Source: Pseudomonadota bacterium
GTDB taxonomy: Bacteria; Pseudomonadota; Gammaproteobacteria; Burkholderiales; Burkholderiaceae_E
Assembly (NCBI GenBank): GCA_023388075.1
Contig: JAEWGX010000069.1
Coordinates: 1 to 48,065 of the forward strand
Reading direction: 5' to 3'
DNA: 48,065 nt
Part shown: piece after piece, positions 28,369-36,336 of the stretch
Layout: every line of letters begins with the position of its first letter
How positions within the stretch are numbered: the stretch's first letter is position 1
Program-made: the position numbers and the translations under genes
Notes under the pieces: model-generated
The model's database searches: none
Seen by the model: only the letters and a program-made list of their open reading frames with translations
Told to the model about the DNA's origin: nothing

Positions 28369-29586
28369 TCAGCCCGGACGCCCGTCCGCCCGCGGTCGCC
28401 ACAGGATCGGCAGGTAGCGCACGAAATAGACCGTGAAGGCCGCGGCCCAGAGCAAACCGGATGCCTGGAGGCTCACCAGGTAGAGGCTCTCCACGAAGCC
28501 GCCTCCGACGCGGGCGATCGCGGCCAACTGCACCAGCAGGTACATCGCGAGCTCCGCTCTTCCGGCCCGCAGCGGCAACCCGGTGTGGCCCCTGGCCGTG
28601 CGCGTCATCATGCCGAGCGTGAGCCCGCCGATCGCACCCACGGTCAACGCATGCGTGGCGACGCTCGAGCCGAGCCAGCCGAGGGCCGCGAAGCCGCGCA
28701 GCGCGAGGTGAACCGCGATCCAGGCGTACGAGGCGTGCAGGATCCACACGAGCGGCGTGCGCAGCGTCCTCCACGGACGCCAGAGGAGGAGCCGTCCCGC
28801 GTGCGCGGCGGCCGCGAGCAGCGCGAGCGTCGCGATGAGCCAGCCGTCGGACTGCAGCACATCGGCCGCGAGCAGCGCGAGCAGCGAGCCGAGCGCGAGG
28901 CGCTCGAGCAGCGGATGACGGCTCGCGCGGGTACCGGGCACGCCGTTGTTGGTGAACATCGGCACCACCCGGCCGGCGATGATCGCCATCACGATCAGCA
29001 CCACGTCCAGACCTGCTTGCAGCCCCAGCGTGGCGGGCAGCGCGACCGTGCCGCCGGCAGCCAGGTGCACCAGCAGCGCGAACGCCCCGAGCAGGAGCAT
29101 CAACGCGATGAAGCCGAAGTTGCGACGGTTTCCGGTACGCACCAGCGGCACCGCCACGGCGACCGCGACGGCAGCCGGAAACAGGGCGTTGGCCGCCGCG
29201 GCCGCGGAACCGAACGGCGTGAAGAGGAGGATTCGACCGGCAAGCCACAGGAGCGCAAGCCCGGCCAGCACCGCCCCGCGCGTGGGTGGCTGCTGGGTCC
29301 AGGTGGCCACCGCCGTCAGCAGGAACCCGGCCATCACCGCCACGGTGAAGCCGAAGAGCATCTCGTGGGCATGCCAGACCGGTCCCGCGAGCCACGGCTG
29401 CGAGACGAGGCCCGAATACTGCGCGATCCAGACCAGGATCCCGGCCGCGGCATGGAGGCTGGCGAGCAGGTAGAAGGGACGAAAGCCGTAGTTCCAGAGC
29501 GCGAAGCCGCCGCCCACGGGCGCGGCGCGCGCTGCGCGGGTGAGCGGAACATGGCCCGGCGTGGCGGATCTGGACGGAGTTGTCAC
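28369..29586 (-). CDS. nnrS: NnrS family NO-responsive membrane protein
   Basis: The 405-residue product is a polytopic heme- and copper-type membrane protein of the NnrS family, with about 12 hydrophobic segments. Family landmarks are WNYGFRPFYLLASLHA near residue 30, GPVWHAHEMLFGF with conserved His residues, GRVVPMFTNNGVPGT, and HALTVGAIGGLTLGMMTRTARGHTG. NnrS proteins occur with nitric oxide reductase genes and protect against nitrosative stress. The GTG start lies next to an NsrR-type operator. The small peptide, norC and the rest of the nor genes follow on the same strand after an 88-bp gap with no visible NsrR or FNR-type site. The whole set may therefore be read from the nnrS promoter. 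Confidence 0.93.
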   Translation of the reverse strand: MTTPSRSATPGHVPLTRAARAAPVGGGFALWNYGFRPFYLLASLHAAAGILVWIAQYSGLVSQPWLAGPVWHAHEMLFGFTVAVMAGFLLTAVATWTQQPPTRGAVLAGLALLWLAGRILLFTPFGSAAAAANALFPAAVAVAVAVPLVRTGNRRNFGFIALMLLLGAFALLVHLAAGGTVALPATLGLQAGLDVVLIVMAIIAGRVVPMFTNNGVPGTRASRHPLLERLALGSLLALLAADVLQSDGWLIATLALLAAAAHAGRLLLWRPWRTLRTPLVWILHASYAWIAVHLALRGFAALGWLGSSVATHALTVGAIGGLTLGMMTRTARGHTGLPLRAGRAELAMYLLVQLAAIARVGGGFVESLYLVSLQASGLLWAAAFTVYFVRYLPILWRPRADGRPG

Positions 29587-29598
29587 TGCAGGCTCTTG

Positions 29599-29621
29599 AA
29601 CATGGATAGAATATGCATGTT
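29599..29621. promoter_or_regulatory. NsrR-type operator between nnrS and nsrR
   Basis: This 23-bp imperfect palindrome has 11-bp halves AACATGGATAG and ATATGCATGTT around a central A. The right half, read on the other strand, is AACATGCATAT, close to the NsrR half-site AAGATGCATTT. The outer six bases (AACATG/CATGTT) are perfectly inverted. It lies 12 bp from the nnrS start and 32 bp from the nsrR start, so one site could repress both genes until NO damages the NsrR iron-sulfur cluster. Confidence 0.75.
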
Positions 29622-29653
29622 ATCGGATCCGGCTTCCGCTTGAAAGGATTCAC

Positions 29654-30142
29654 GTGCGCCTCACCGTCTACACCGACTACGCCCTGCGCCTGCTCACCTA
29701 CGCCGCGCTGTCGCCCGATGCGTTGATCACCATCGGCGAGGTGGCCGCGGCCTACGGGATCTCGCGCAATCACCTGACGAAGGTCGCCCACCAGCTCGGC
29801 GTCGCCGGTTTTCTCACGACCGTGCGCGGCAAGGGGGGCGGCTTGCGGCTCGCCTGCAAGCCGGAGGCGATTCGCCTGGGCGACGTGGTGCGCCAGACCG
29901 AGCCCGACATGGCGCTGGTGCCCTGCTTCGAGCCCATCGACACCCACTGCCGGATCCTGCCGGCGTGCGTCCTGGAGGGCGTGCTGCGCGAGGCGCGTGA
30001 CGCATTCCTCCGGGTGCTGGATCGCCACACCCTGGCGGACCTCGTCGGGCCGCGCGACAAGCTCCGCGACCTGCTCGGCTTGCCGCCAGGCATCGCCCCA
30101 CGCACGCGGCGCCCGGCCAGGATTCCGATCCGGACCGGCTGA
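29654..30142 (+). CDS. nsrR: NO-sensing Rrf2-family repressor NsrR
   Basis: This is a 162-residue Rrf2 regulator. The N-terminal winged helix begins MRLTVYTDYALRLLTYAAL and includes YGISRNHLTKVAHQLG. Three cysteines, C91 (VPCFEP), C99 (THCRI) and C105 (PACVL), match the Fe-S ligand set of NsrR, with slightly wider spacing than E. coli (91, 96, 102). The C-terminal tail of about 25 residues is Arg/Pro-rich. It starts at GTG with AAAGGA 5-6 nt upstream, is divergent from nnrS and shares the operator between them. It is expected to repress nnrS, the nor genes and itself, with derepression by NO. Confidence 0.93.
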   Translation: MRLTVYTDYALRLLTYAALSPDALITIGEVAAAYGISRNHLTKVAHQLGVAGFLTTVRGKGGGLRLACKPEAIRLGDVVRQTEPDMALVPCFEPIDTHCRILPACVLEGVLREARDAFLRVLDRHTLADLVGPRDKLRDLLGLPPGIAPRTRRPARIPIRTG

Positions 30143-30258
30143 AGGCGGCCGGGCAGGCGCACCGGGCTCGCCTGCGAATCCCTCGCTCGGCGCAGGCCCG
30201 GATGGCAAGGCCATGGCGGCCGGCGCGGTATAGTCGCCGCATCCAACGGGAGATCACC

Positions 30259-30489
30259 ATGAGCCCATCCCTTCCTGCGGCCACGCTGCTGGCCCTGGCC
30301 TTCGCGGCCTTCAGCCTGGCGGGCTGCGAGGCATTGAAGCCGTCGAGCACCATCACCACCCGCGACGGCCGACAGATCGAGAACACCGAGATCGATCGGG
30401 GCTCGCAGAACCTGTACAAGTCCTCGCCCGACTCGGGCCAGTCGCCGGGCGGAGACGGCCTCGGCGGCGGCCGCGGCGGCGTTCGATAG
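30259..30489 (+). CDS. Small outer-membrane-type lipoprotein, unknown function
   Basis: The 76-residue product has a lipoprotein signal peptide with lipobox SLAGC, giving a mature start at about C24. The mature part begins with ITTRDGRQIENTE, which resembles the first strand of YgdI/YgdR-like lipoproteins, but then becomes Ser/Gly-rich (SPDSGQSPGGDGLGGGRGG) instead of completing that domain. GGGAGA lies before the ATG, and a possible -10 box TATAGT is at 30229-30234. The SDR gene begins 15 bp after its stop. Function is unknown; peptidoglycan or outer-membrane association is only a guess. Confidence 0.65.
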   Translation: MSPSLPAATLLALAFAAFSLAGCEALKPSSTITTRDGRQIENTEIDRGSQNLYKSSPDSGQSPGGDGLGGGRGGVR

Positions 30490-30504
30490 CTCCGGGACCA
30501 GGCG

Positions 30505-31233
30505 ATGGCAAGGCCGGCCAGCGATGACGGCACCGCCCGAGTAGCGATCGTGACCGCGGGCGGCAGCGGCATGGGTGCCGCCGCCGCGCGCAGGCTGGCG
30601 GAGGACGGCTTCAACGTCGGCATCCTCTCCTCTTCCGGCAAGGGCGAGGCGCTCGCCCGCGAGCTCGGTGGTGTCGGAGTGACCGGCTCGAACCAGTCGA
30701 TCGACGACCTGCAGCGCCTGGTGGACCAGGTGATGGCCCGCTGGGGGCGCGTCGACGCGCTGGTCAACAGCGCCGGCCATGGCCCGCGCGCCCCGATCCT
30801 GGAGCTGTCCGACGACGACTGGCATCGCGGACTGGATGTCTACCTGCTCGGGGCGGTACGGGCGGTGCGGCTCGTAGTGCCGATCATGCAGAGACAGAAG
30901 TCGGGCGCGATCGTCAACATCTCCACCTTCGCCGCCGCCTTCGAGCCCGATCCCGTCTTCCCCACCTCCGGTGTGTTCCGGTCCGGGCTCGCCGCGTTCG
31001 TCAAGCTCGTCGCCGACGCCTACGCGGCCGACAACATCCGCATCAACAACGTGCTGCCGGGGTTCATCGACAGCCTTCCGGAGAAAGAGCAGTTTCGCAG
31101 TCGCATCCCCATGCAACGCTACGGACGCGTCGGTGAAGTGGCGGAGCTCATCGCCTTGCTCGCGTCGGACCGCGCCGGCTACATCACCGGCCAGAACATC
31201 CGGATCGATGGCGGCATCACGCGGTCCGTTTAG
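30505..31233 (+). CDS. SDR-family protein lacking the catalytic YxxxK pair
   Basis: The 242-residue Rossmann-fold SDR has the nucleotide motif VTAGGSGMG (about 16-24), NSAG at about 88-91, and the active-site Ser region IVNISTFAA (S140). The usual Tyr-x-x-x-Lys is replaced: the aligned segment is SGVFRSGLAAF, giving Ser155 and Arg159. The rest is conserved (NNVLPGFIDSLPEKEQ, then GYITGQNIRIDGGITRSV). The loss is therefore probably a subfamily trait rather than decay. Reductase activity by the normal mechanism is unlikely; binding, regulatory or alternative catalysis is possible. It lies between a lipoprotein and a carbonic anhydrase gene, which gives no pathway hint. Confidence 0.82.
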   Translation: MARPASDDGTARVAIVTAGGSGMGAAAARRLAEDGFNVGILSSSGKGEALARELGGVGVTGSNQSIDDLQRLVDQVMARWGRVDALVNSAGHGPRAPILELSDDDWHRGLDVYLLGAVRAVRLVVPIMQRQKSGAIVNISTFAAAFEPDPVFPTSGVFRSGLAAFVKLVADAYAADNIRINNVLPGFIDSLPEKEQFRSRIPMQRYGRVGEVAELIALLASDRAGYITGQNIRIDGGITRSV

Positions 31234-31254
31234 GAGGCTGTCGGACAGCCTCCT
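31232..31254. terminator. Long perfect inverted repeat after the SDR gene
   Basis: AGGAGGCTGTC and its exact reverse complement GACAGCCTCCT flank a single G and begin inside the SDR stop codon. As RNA this forms about a 9-bp stem with a TCGGA loop. No T-run follows, so it may be a weak or Rho-linked terminator, or a short repeat unit. Confidence 0.45.
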
Positions 31255-31290
31255 GGCCTCGCCCAATCAACAACGACAGACGGACACACG

Positions 31291-31920
31291 ATGATCACGG
31301 CACTCGAGGCGCTGGATCGGCTCACCGAAGGCAACCGGCGCTTCGTCGCCGAGCGCAGCCAGCGTGGCAACGGCGCGGGCAACGATCGACGCCGCGAGGT
31401 CGCCGTCAGCCAGAACCCCTTCGCCATCATCCTTGGATGCTCCGACTCGCGGGTGCCGGCCGAGATCATCTTCGACCAGGGGCTCGGCGATCTCTTCGTC
31501 ATACGCGTGGCCGGCAACATCGTCGCGCCTTCCCAGGTCGACAGCGTCGAGTTCGCGGTGGCGCGCTATGGCACGCGGCTCGTGGTGGTACTGGGCCATT
31601 CGTCCTGCGGCGCCATCCTCGCCACCCTGGAGGAGCTGGTCCGGCCGGCCGGCCAGCAGTCGCGTACCCTGCGCTCCATCGTCGACCGGGTCCGCCCGTC
31701 GGTCGCGCCGCTCCTTGCGACCGAGCTTCGCCACGATCACACGTCCCTGGTCCGGCACGCCGTACGCGCCAACATCATGGTCTCGGCGAGCAACGTCCGC
31801 TACGGCTCCGAGCTGCTCGAGCAACTCGTGGAAAAGGACGAGTTGCTGGTCGTGGGCGCGGAGTATTCCCTCGAGACCGGGGTCGTTGATTTCTTCGACG
31901 GCATGCCGATCTCGAGCTGA
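31291..31920 (+). CDS. Beta-class carbonic anhydrase
   Basis: This is a 209-residue beta-carbonic anhydrase, interconverting CO2 and bicarbonate. Zinc ligands are C50 (in GCSDSRVPAE), H103 and C106 (in GHSSCGAI). The catalytic dyad is D52 and R54. The segment DLFVIRVAGNIVAPSQVDSVEFA is typical. The length is in the usual range. There is no strong Shine-Dalgarno before the ATG. It is preceded by a hairpin-forming repeat and is convergent with the DoxX-like gene, so it may be a single-gene transcript. Confidence 0.93.
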   Translation: MITALEALDRLTEGNRRFVAERSQRGNGAGNDRRREVAVSQNPFAIILGCSDSRVPAEIIFDQGLGDLFVIRVAGNIVAPSQVDSVEFAVARYGTRLVVVLGHSSCGAILATLEELVRPAGQQSRTLRSIVDRVRPSVAPLLATELRHDHTSLVRHAVRANIMVSASNVRYGSELLEQLVEKDELLVVGAEYSLETGVVDFFDGMPISS

Positions 31921-31947
31921 ACCCTCCGGCGAGGGACGGCGTCGCCC

Positions 31948-32481
31948 CTAGGCACAGCCGACCGGCTGCGGGCCATCGCCCTGCCGGGCCGACGCGCGCC
32001 GCGGTAGCCATCCCGTCGCATAGAGCGCCCAGAGGATGAATACCGGCTGCAGGAACGGCCGCACCAGGTAGTAGGTGCGTCCGAACTCGAGACCGTCCAC
32101 GTGGGTGCCCTGCATCGCGACGTTGACGTTGGCGATCACCAGCAGCGCGAACATGACCGCGAGGCCGACGCCTGCTGCCGGGCGCAGGTCCGGCAGGCGC
32201 ATCCGCCGGTAGAGCGCGGCCGGTGCCAGCAGGGCCACGGCGCCCAGCAGCTCCGCGACACCGCTCGCCTGCACCAGGAGCAGCGCATGCGACTCCAGGA
32301 ACGGCGGGATCATCGGCACGTAGCGGGTCTGGGCGCTGACGAAGTGGTCGATGCCCGTGAAAACGAGGCCGAGCGCGAGCCCGTGGCGCATGGCCATCCG
32401 CAGGTCCCGCCGGTCGCCGAGCAGGGCTTGCGGTATCCAGGCGAGCAGGCTCGCCACGATGATGAGAGACAGAAAGCTCAT
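31948..32481 (-). CDS. DoxX-like four-helix membrane protein
   Basis: The 177-residue product has about four to five hydrophobic helices. The start MSFLSLIIVASLLAWIPQAL is followed by GLVFTGIDHFVSAQTRYVPMIPPFL, a DoxX/DoxD-like pattern, then GVAELLGAVALLAP. The C-terminus is short and polar. DoxX-like proteins are small membrane proteins of mixed and mostly unproven redox roles. The ATG has GGAGGTG upstream. A TetR-family regulator gene is divergent from it across 139 bp, so this is the likely target of that regulator. Confidence 0.78.
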   Translation of the reverse strand: MSFLSLIIVASLLAWIPQALLGDRRDLRMAMRHGLALGLVFTGIDHFVSAQTRYVPMIPPFLESHALLLVQASGVAELLGAVALLAPAALYRRMRLPDLRPAAGVGLAVMFALLVIANVNVAMQGTHVDGLEFGRTYYLVRPFLQPVFILWALYATGWLPRRASARQGDGPQPVGCA

Positions 32482-32559
32482 GACACCTCCATGCAGTTAG
32501 GGCGCGGATCGTTCCCTCCGCGAGATATCCATGGGTGCGGCGTATGGTTGCGGCGTTTA

Positions 32560-32613
32560 TGTTACCGATGGACACATGGAAGATGCTGCGCTATCATGTA
32601 TCCACTGTCAACA
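32560..32613 (+). promoter_or_regulatory. tetR promoter with flanking inverted repeat (candidate operator)
   Basis: TGGACA (32569-32574), a 17-bp spacer and TATCAT (32592-32597) form a good sigma-70-type promoter for the tetR-like gene. An imperfect inverted repeat overlaps it: TGTTACCGATGGACAC (32560-32575) and GTATCCACTGTCAACA (32598-32613), which match at 11 of 16 positions. The repeat placement around the -35 and -10 boxes fits autorepression and control of the divergent DoxX-like gene. Confidence 0.45.
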
Positions 32614-32620
32614 TGCGTCG

Positions 32621-33250
32621 ATGAAAGAGACTGTTTCAGGTATCCGGCCCTATCACCACGGTGACCTGCGCCGCGCGCTGCGGGAGGCCGCGGCCGGGCT
32701 CCTCGAGAGCACGGGACCGGCAGCCCTCAGCCTGCGCGAGATCGCGCGTGAGGCCGGGGTGAGCCATGCCGCCGCCTACCGGCACTTCGCGGACAAGGAG
32801 TCGCTGCTGGCGGAGCTCGCCGAAGATGGCTTCCGGCTGCTGCTGGAGGAGACCCGGGCCGCGATGGCGGCCAGGAGGCGCGGCGGACCGCTCGGGCAGC
32901 TCCAGGCCTGCGGCCGGGCCTACGTCGCCTTCGGTGTCGGGCGCCCGCACCTTCTGCAGCTCATGTTCGGTGCGGCCATCCCGGAATGGTCCGTGCATCC
33001 GGGGCTGGTGAAGGCCTCCGGTGATCTTGCCGCACAGCTCGCCGGGGTCGTCGCCGATGGCCAGGCGCACGGCGTGATCCGCTCCGGCCCCGTCGGCGAT
33101 CTCGCGCTCACGGCCTGGTCGCTGGTGCACGGCCTGGCCTTGCTCGCTGCCGGGCGGCGCATCCCCGGCGCATCGGTGGACGATGCGTTCGTCCAGCGCG
33201 CCGCTCGCAGGGCAACCCGCCTGCTGCTCGACGGACTCAGGCGCCGCTGA
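32621..33250 (+). CDS. TetR/AcrR-family transcriptional regulator
   Basis: This is a 209-residue TetR-family repressor. The N-terminal HTH (about residues 10-58) includes LREAAAGLLESTGPAALSLR, IAREAGVSHAAAYRHFADKE and SLLAELAEDGF. The C-terminal ligand domain ends GARR-type (ASVDDAFVQRAARRATRLLL) and resembles the WHG group, with AWSLVHGLA. ATG 32621 is chosen because the conserved domain starts soon after, and the predicted promoter lies just upstream; earlier in-frame starts would lie within the promoter. It probably controls itself and the divergent DoxX-like gene. The effector is unknown. Confidence 0.88.
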   Translation: MKETVSGIRPYHHGDLRRALREAAAGLLESTGPAALSLREIAREAGVSHAAAYRHFADKESLLAELAEDGFRLLLEETRAAMAARRRGGPLGQLQACGRAYVAFGVGRPHLLQLMFGAAIPEWSVHPGLVKASGDLAAQLAGVVADGQAHGVIRSGPVGDLALTAWSLVHGLALLAAGRRIPGASVDDAFVQRAARRATRLLLDGLRRR

Positions 33251-33367
33251 ATCCGCCGCTTGCGGTCGCGCCTCGCCCCCGGGCACGCCCCTGCCACGTC
33301 GTGCGCCTGGACGCGCCATACTTCGGAGGCGGCTCCGGTCGGGGCCCACTCCCGTGACGAGGATCCG

Positions 33368-34066
33368 ATGTACCTGCCGAGCCATTTCACCGAGACGAGG
33401 CCTGACGAACTGCGGCGCCTCATGCGCGAGCATCCGCTCGGAGCCCTGGTCGTGCACGGCAAGCATGGCCTGGACGCCGACCACCTGCCCTTCGAGTACG
33501 AGGCCCACGACGACGGGCCGGGACGGCTCATCGCCCACGTCGCCCGGAGCAACCCGCTCTGGCGGGAGGTGCCTTCCGGTTCCGACGTCCTGGTGATCTT
33601 CCGGGGAGTGGAAGGCTATATCTCGCCCAACTGGTACCCCGGCAAGGCGCAAACGCATCGCCACGTGCCTACCTGGAACTACGAGGTCGTCCATGTCCAC
33701 GGGCGGCTGGCCATCCGCGACGACGAGAAGTTCGTGCGCGGCGTCGTGGCTCGCCTGACCCGCTCCCACGAGGCCGCCGAGCCGCAGCCGTGGCGGATGG
33801 GCGATGCGCCGAAGGACTATCTGGCTGAGATGGTCGCCGCCATTGTCGGGATCGAGATCCAGGTCACCCGGATGGTCGGCAAGTCGAAGCTGGGGCAGAA
33901 CCGGGATCCGCGCGACGTCGATGGTGCCATCGCCGCGCTCCAGGCGCGTGGGCGCGAGCCGCTCGCCGCAGCCATGGCGCGGGCGAAAGGTGGTGCGCCT
34001 GCGGGGCCGTCGGCTGGCGGTCCCGTTCCCCCCTCGGATGCCACGTCGGCGGCCGACGGTCGCTGA
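33368..34066 (+). CDS. paiB: PaiB-like FMN-binding negative transcriptional regulator
   Basis: The 232-residue product is a PaiB family member with a split-barrel flavin-binding fold. Family landmarks are MYLPSHFTETRPDELRRLMREHP at the start, ADHLPFEYE, AHVARSNPLWRE, YISPNWYPGKAQTHRHVPTWNY and VTRMVGKSKLGQNRDPRD. B. subtilis PaiB was named for negative effects on sporulation and protease genes; its biochemical role in proteobacteria is unproven. The last 30 residues are a Gly/Pro/Ala tail. GAGG lies before the ATG. It is the last recognisable chromosomal gene before the integrated element. More than 500 bp of apparently non-coding DNA follow. Confidence 0.9.
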   Translation: MYLPSHFTETRPDELRRLMREHPLGALVVHGKHGLDADHLPFEYEAHDDGPGRLIAHVARSNPLWREVPSGSDVLVIFRGVEGYISPNWYPGKAQTHRHVPTWNYEVVHVHGRLAIRDDEKFVRGVVARLTRSHEAAEPQPWRMGDAPKDYLAEMVAAIVGIEIQVTRMVGKSKLGQNRDPRDVDGAIAALQARGREPLAAAMARAKGGAPAGPSAGGPVPPSDATSAADGR

Positions 34067-34605
34067 GCCCGAAGCGGCGCAGGACGGCCGTCGCGTCGCG
34101 CTGGCTACGCTGAGAGCAGGGTGCTACTGACGACGGTGGAGTATCGGAACGCCGACGGAATGTGCCGCTGCCAGCTTCGGTTCCTAATAAAACACTTCAA
34201 TAAATCCCAATAAGTCTAAGTAACGACGTGACTTATCATTGAGCTATCTAAGGAATTGATATAGGAGCAACCTAATCCAGAGAATGAGATTTGGATTCTA
34301 ACCACTTGACTGAACAGCAACTTATTCGCGATCGGGCCGGCAAAGTGTCATACCGCTCCCTTCCGTTACGCCTGGCCTAACTCAAGGAGCGAAGCTGCCG
34401 CCACGCGAATGCTCCGACGCAGGCGAGGAAGCGGCAACCACGGTCAACACGCTTGGTTCGCGCGCACGTGCAGCCTTCGTGGAGAGGACGTCTGTACCGT
34501 ATCGTTCAGCGCACGACCGGTCGCATCAGCAAGCACGCGAGCGGAGCCAGAGCTGCTGGTAAGCGCCTGCGCGATGTGAGAAGGGGATGTGATACAGAGG
34601 TGAAC
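34067..34605. other. Gene-poor gap with an AT-rich islet
   Basis: I see no credible gene here. About 34,180-34,330 is visibly AT-rich (for example CCTAATAAAACACTTCAAT) compared with the GC-rich surroundings, which suggests foreign or relic DNA beside the tRNA-Asp integration site. The string at 34295-34315 resembles the tRNA-Asp D-arm with a short insertion, and AATCCA/TGGATT form a small inverted repeat just left of it. A short frame crossing into the att repeat is a tRNA read-through artefact. Confidence 0.6.
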
Positions 34606-34652
34606 TGGCGGAGCGGACGGGACTCGAACCCGCGACCCCCGGCGTGACAGGC
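34606..34652. repeat. attL: 47-bp copy of the tRNA-Asp 3' end
   Basis: These 47 bp are identical to 45647-45693, the 3' part of the intact tRNA-Asp gene including CCA. They begin TGGCGGAGCGGACGGGACTC and end GCGTGACAGGC, then diverge. This copy lacks the tRNA 5' half, so it is the displaced tRNA end left by site-specific integration. Confidence 0.93.
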
Positions 34653-34736
34653 TCTAAAGCGCCAAACTAAGGCGGATGGCCGCGAACCGTGGCGACACGA
34701 TAAATGACGACGTATCAGTCACTTAACCAAGGCTGA

Positions 34737-34765
34737 TTGTTCTCGGTCATTCGCCGTTGTACACT
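34737..34765 (+). promoter_or_regulatory. Predicted integrase promoter
   Basis: TTGTTC (34737-34742), a 17-bp spacer and TACACT (34760-34765) lie between attL and the integrase gene. Transcription would start near 34772, after the earlier possible start codon of the integrase frame, which supports the ATG at 34815. Direct reading of motifs; activity inferred. Confidence 0.5.
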
Positions 34766-34814
34766 GATAGCCGGTTCGCGGTATACCCCACGGTTTACCC
34801 TGAGAGGCTTGTCG

Positions 34815-36254
34815 ATGACGCACTACCCCCAGGGCGGCAAGGGAAAGAAGTGGACGACGGTTGAGTTGAAGGCGGTCCCGGCCGCGTGGAAAGCGGACAC
34901 ATTGAGCGACAGCGAGGGGCTGTCGGGCGAAGTTCGAGTCGCAACGGACGGAGCCGTGTCGATCCGCTGGCGATACGGGTTCAAGTGGAATGGCAAGGTC
35001 CAGTGGCATCACTGTGGCACCTGGCCGAACCTCACCATGGCCAAGATCAGGCAGGAGCGCGACGACGCCCGCCAGCTGGTCCGGTCCGGAGTCAATCCGC
35101 GCGACCATAAGAAAGCCGAGCGCATCGAAGCACAGGCCAAGATCGAGGCAACCATAGCCGAGGCTGAACGCCGGGACGCCGAGCGTTTGCCATTCGGCAG
35201 CATGTTCGAGGCGTGGCTTAGCAACGGCGTGTCACGAGCCGATGGGAATGCTGAGCTTCGCAGGACCTTCGGCAAGGACGTCCTGCCTGCGATTGGCGCT
35301 CTTCCCGTCCGCGAGTTGACCGACGACCACCTTAGAGAGGTGCTGCGAACCGTCGGCCAGGCGCGAGGCCGGGGACGCACAGCTGAGCGGATGCTGTCCG
35401 AGTTGCGCCAGATGTTCCGTTGGGCAGAGAAACGTAAGCCGTGGCGCGCCCTGCTGATAGACGACAACCCAGCCGAACTTGTCGATCTCAAGATGGTGGT
35501 GCCGCAGGGGTACGAAAGCGGCATCCGGGAGCGAACGCTCTCCCCCGCCGAGATCAGGGAGTTGCGCGACACGTTCGAGCGACTGGAAGAGAACTACCGG
35601 AAGGCTCCGGATCGGCGGGCGGCGACGCGCCCGGTACAGCGGGAAACGCAACTGGCGATGTGGATCTGCCTGTCCGTCGGTTGTCGGATTGGGGAACTGC
35701 TACAGGCCCGTTGGGAGCATGTCGATCTGGATGCCGGCGAGTGGTTCGTCCCCAAGGAGAACACCAAGACAAAGGTGGAGTGGCGCGTGTACCTGAGCGA
35801 CTTTTCGCATCGCCAGTTCACGGCACTCAAGGAGTTGACCGGCGGGTCAGAATGGTGCTTCCCGGCTCGGCATCACGACGAGGGCCACGTCAACATCAAG
35901 TCCATGAGCAAGCAGATCGGTGACCGCCAGATCCGGTTCAAGGAACGCAGGCCGCTGAAGCACCGCCGGAACGATGACACGCTGGTGTTGGCGGGCGGGG
36001 AGAACGGGGAATGGACGCCGCACGATCTTCGGCGGACGGCTAGCACCATGATGCAACAGCTCGGCGTCCTGCCTGACGTAATCGACCGCTGCCAAAACCA
36101 TGTACTCCCGGGTAGCAAGGTCCGACGGCACTACCTCCACCATGACTTTGCCGACGAGAAGCGGACGGCGTGGCAGCTGCTCGGAAAGCGGTTGGAGGCC
36201 ATCCTGGCTGCCGACAACGTCGTGCCGATCGCAAGGAGCATCACCGCCGCCTGA
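34815..36254 (+). CDS. int: Tyrosine integrase, P4/DUF4102 type
   Basis: The 479-residue site-specific recombinase is the likely integrase for the tRNA-Asp site. The N-terminal arm-binding domain (about 15-100) has the pattern LSDSEGLSGEV, SIRWRYGFKWNGK, HHCGTWPNLTMAKIRQERDD. A core-binding domain follows (about 125-215). Catalytic residues are R291 (GCRIGELLQARW), a Lys near 320, H403 and R406 (TPHDLRRTAS), H429 and the nucleophile Y440 (RRHYLHH). ATG 34815 has GAGAGG with 7-nt spacing. It lies next to attL and is transcribed into the element, as usual for tRNA-integrated satellites. Confidence 0.94.
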   Translation: MTHYPQGGKGKKWTTVELKAVPAAWKADTLSDSEGLSGEVRVATDGAVSIRWRYGFKWNGKVQWHHCGTWPNLTMAKIRQERDDARQLVRSGVNPRDHKKAERIEAQAKIEATIAEAERRDAERLPFGSMFEAWLSNGVSRADGNAELRRTFGKDVLPAIGALPVRELTDDHLREVLRTVGQARGRGRTAERMLSELRQMFRWAEKRKPWRALLIDDNPAELVDLKMVVPQGYESGIRERTLSPAEIRELRDTFERLEENYRKAPDRRAATRPVQRETQLAMWICLSVGCRIGELLQARWEHVDLDAGEWFVPKENTKTKVEWRVYLSDFSHRQFTALKELTGGSEWCFPARHHDEGHVNIKSMSKQIGDRQIRFKERRPLKHRRNDDTLVLAGGENGEWTPHDLRRTASTMMQQLGVLPDVIDRCQNHVLPGSKVRRHYLHHDFADEKRTAWQLLGKRLEAILAADNVVPIARSITAA

Positions 36255-36336
36255 CGGGTCTCAGGCAAGCGGCCGAGCCAAGCGACTGAAACTCGCCGGC
36301 CCGGCCTGACCACCCCCGATCTATGGAGGATCGAAG

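Noticed and set aside
34453..34647. Short plus-strand frame ending in a GRDSNPRPPA-like sequence
   Set aside because: Its C-terminus is a reading of the tRNA-derived att repeat, a known source of false ORFs; no domain or ribosome-binding site supports it.
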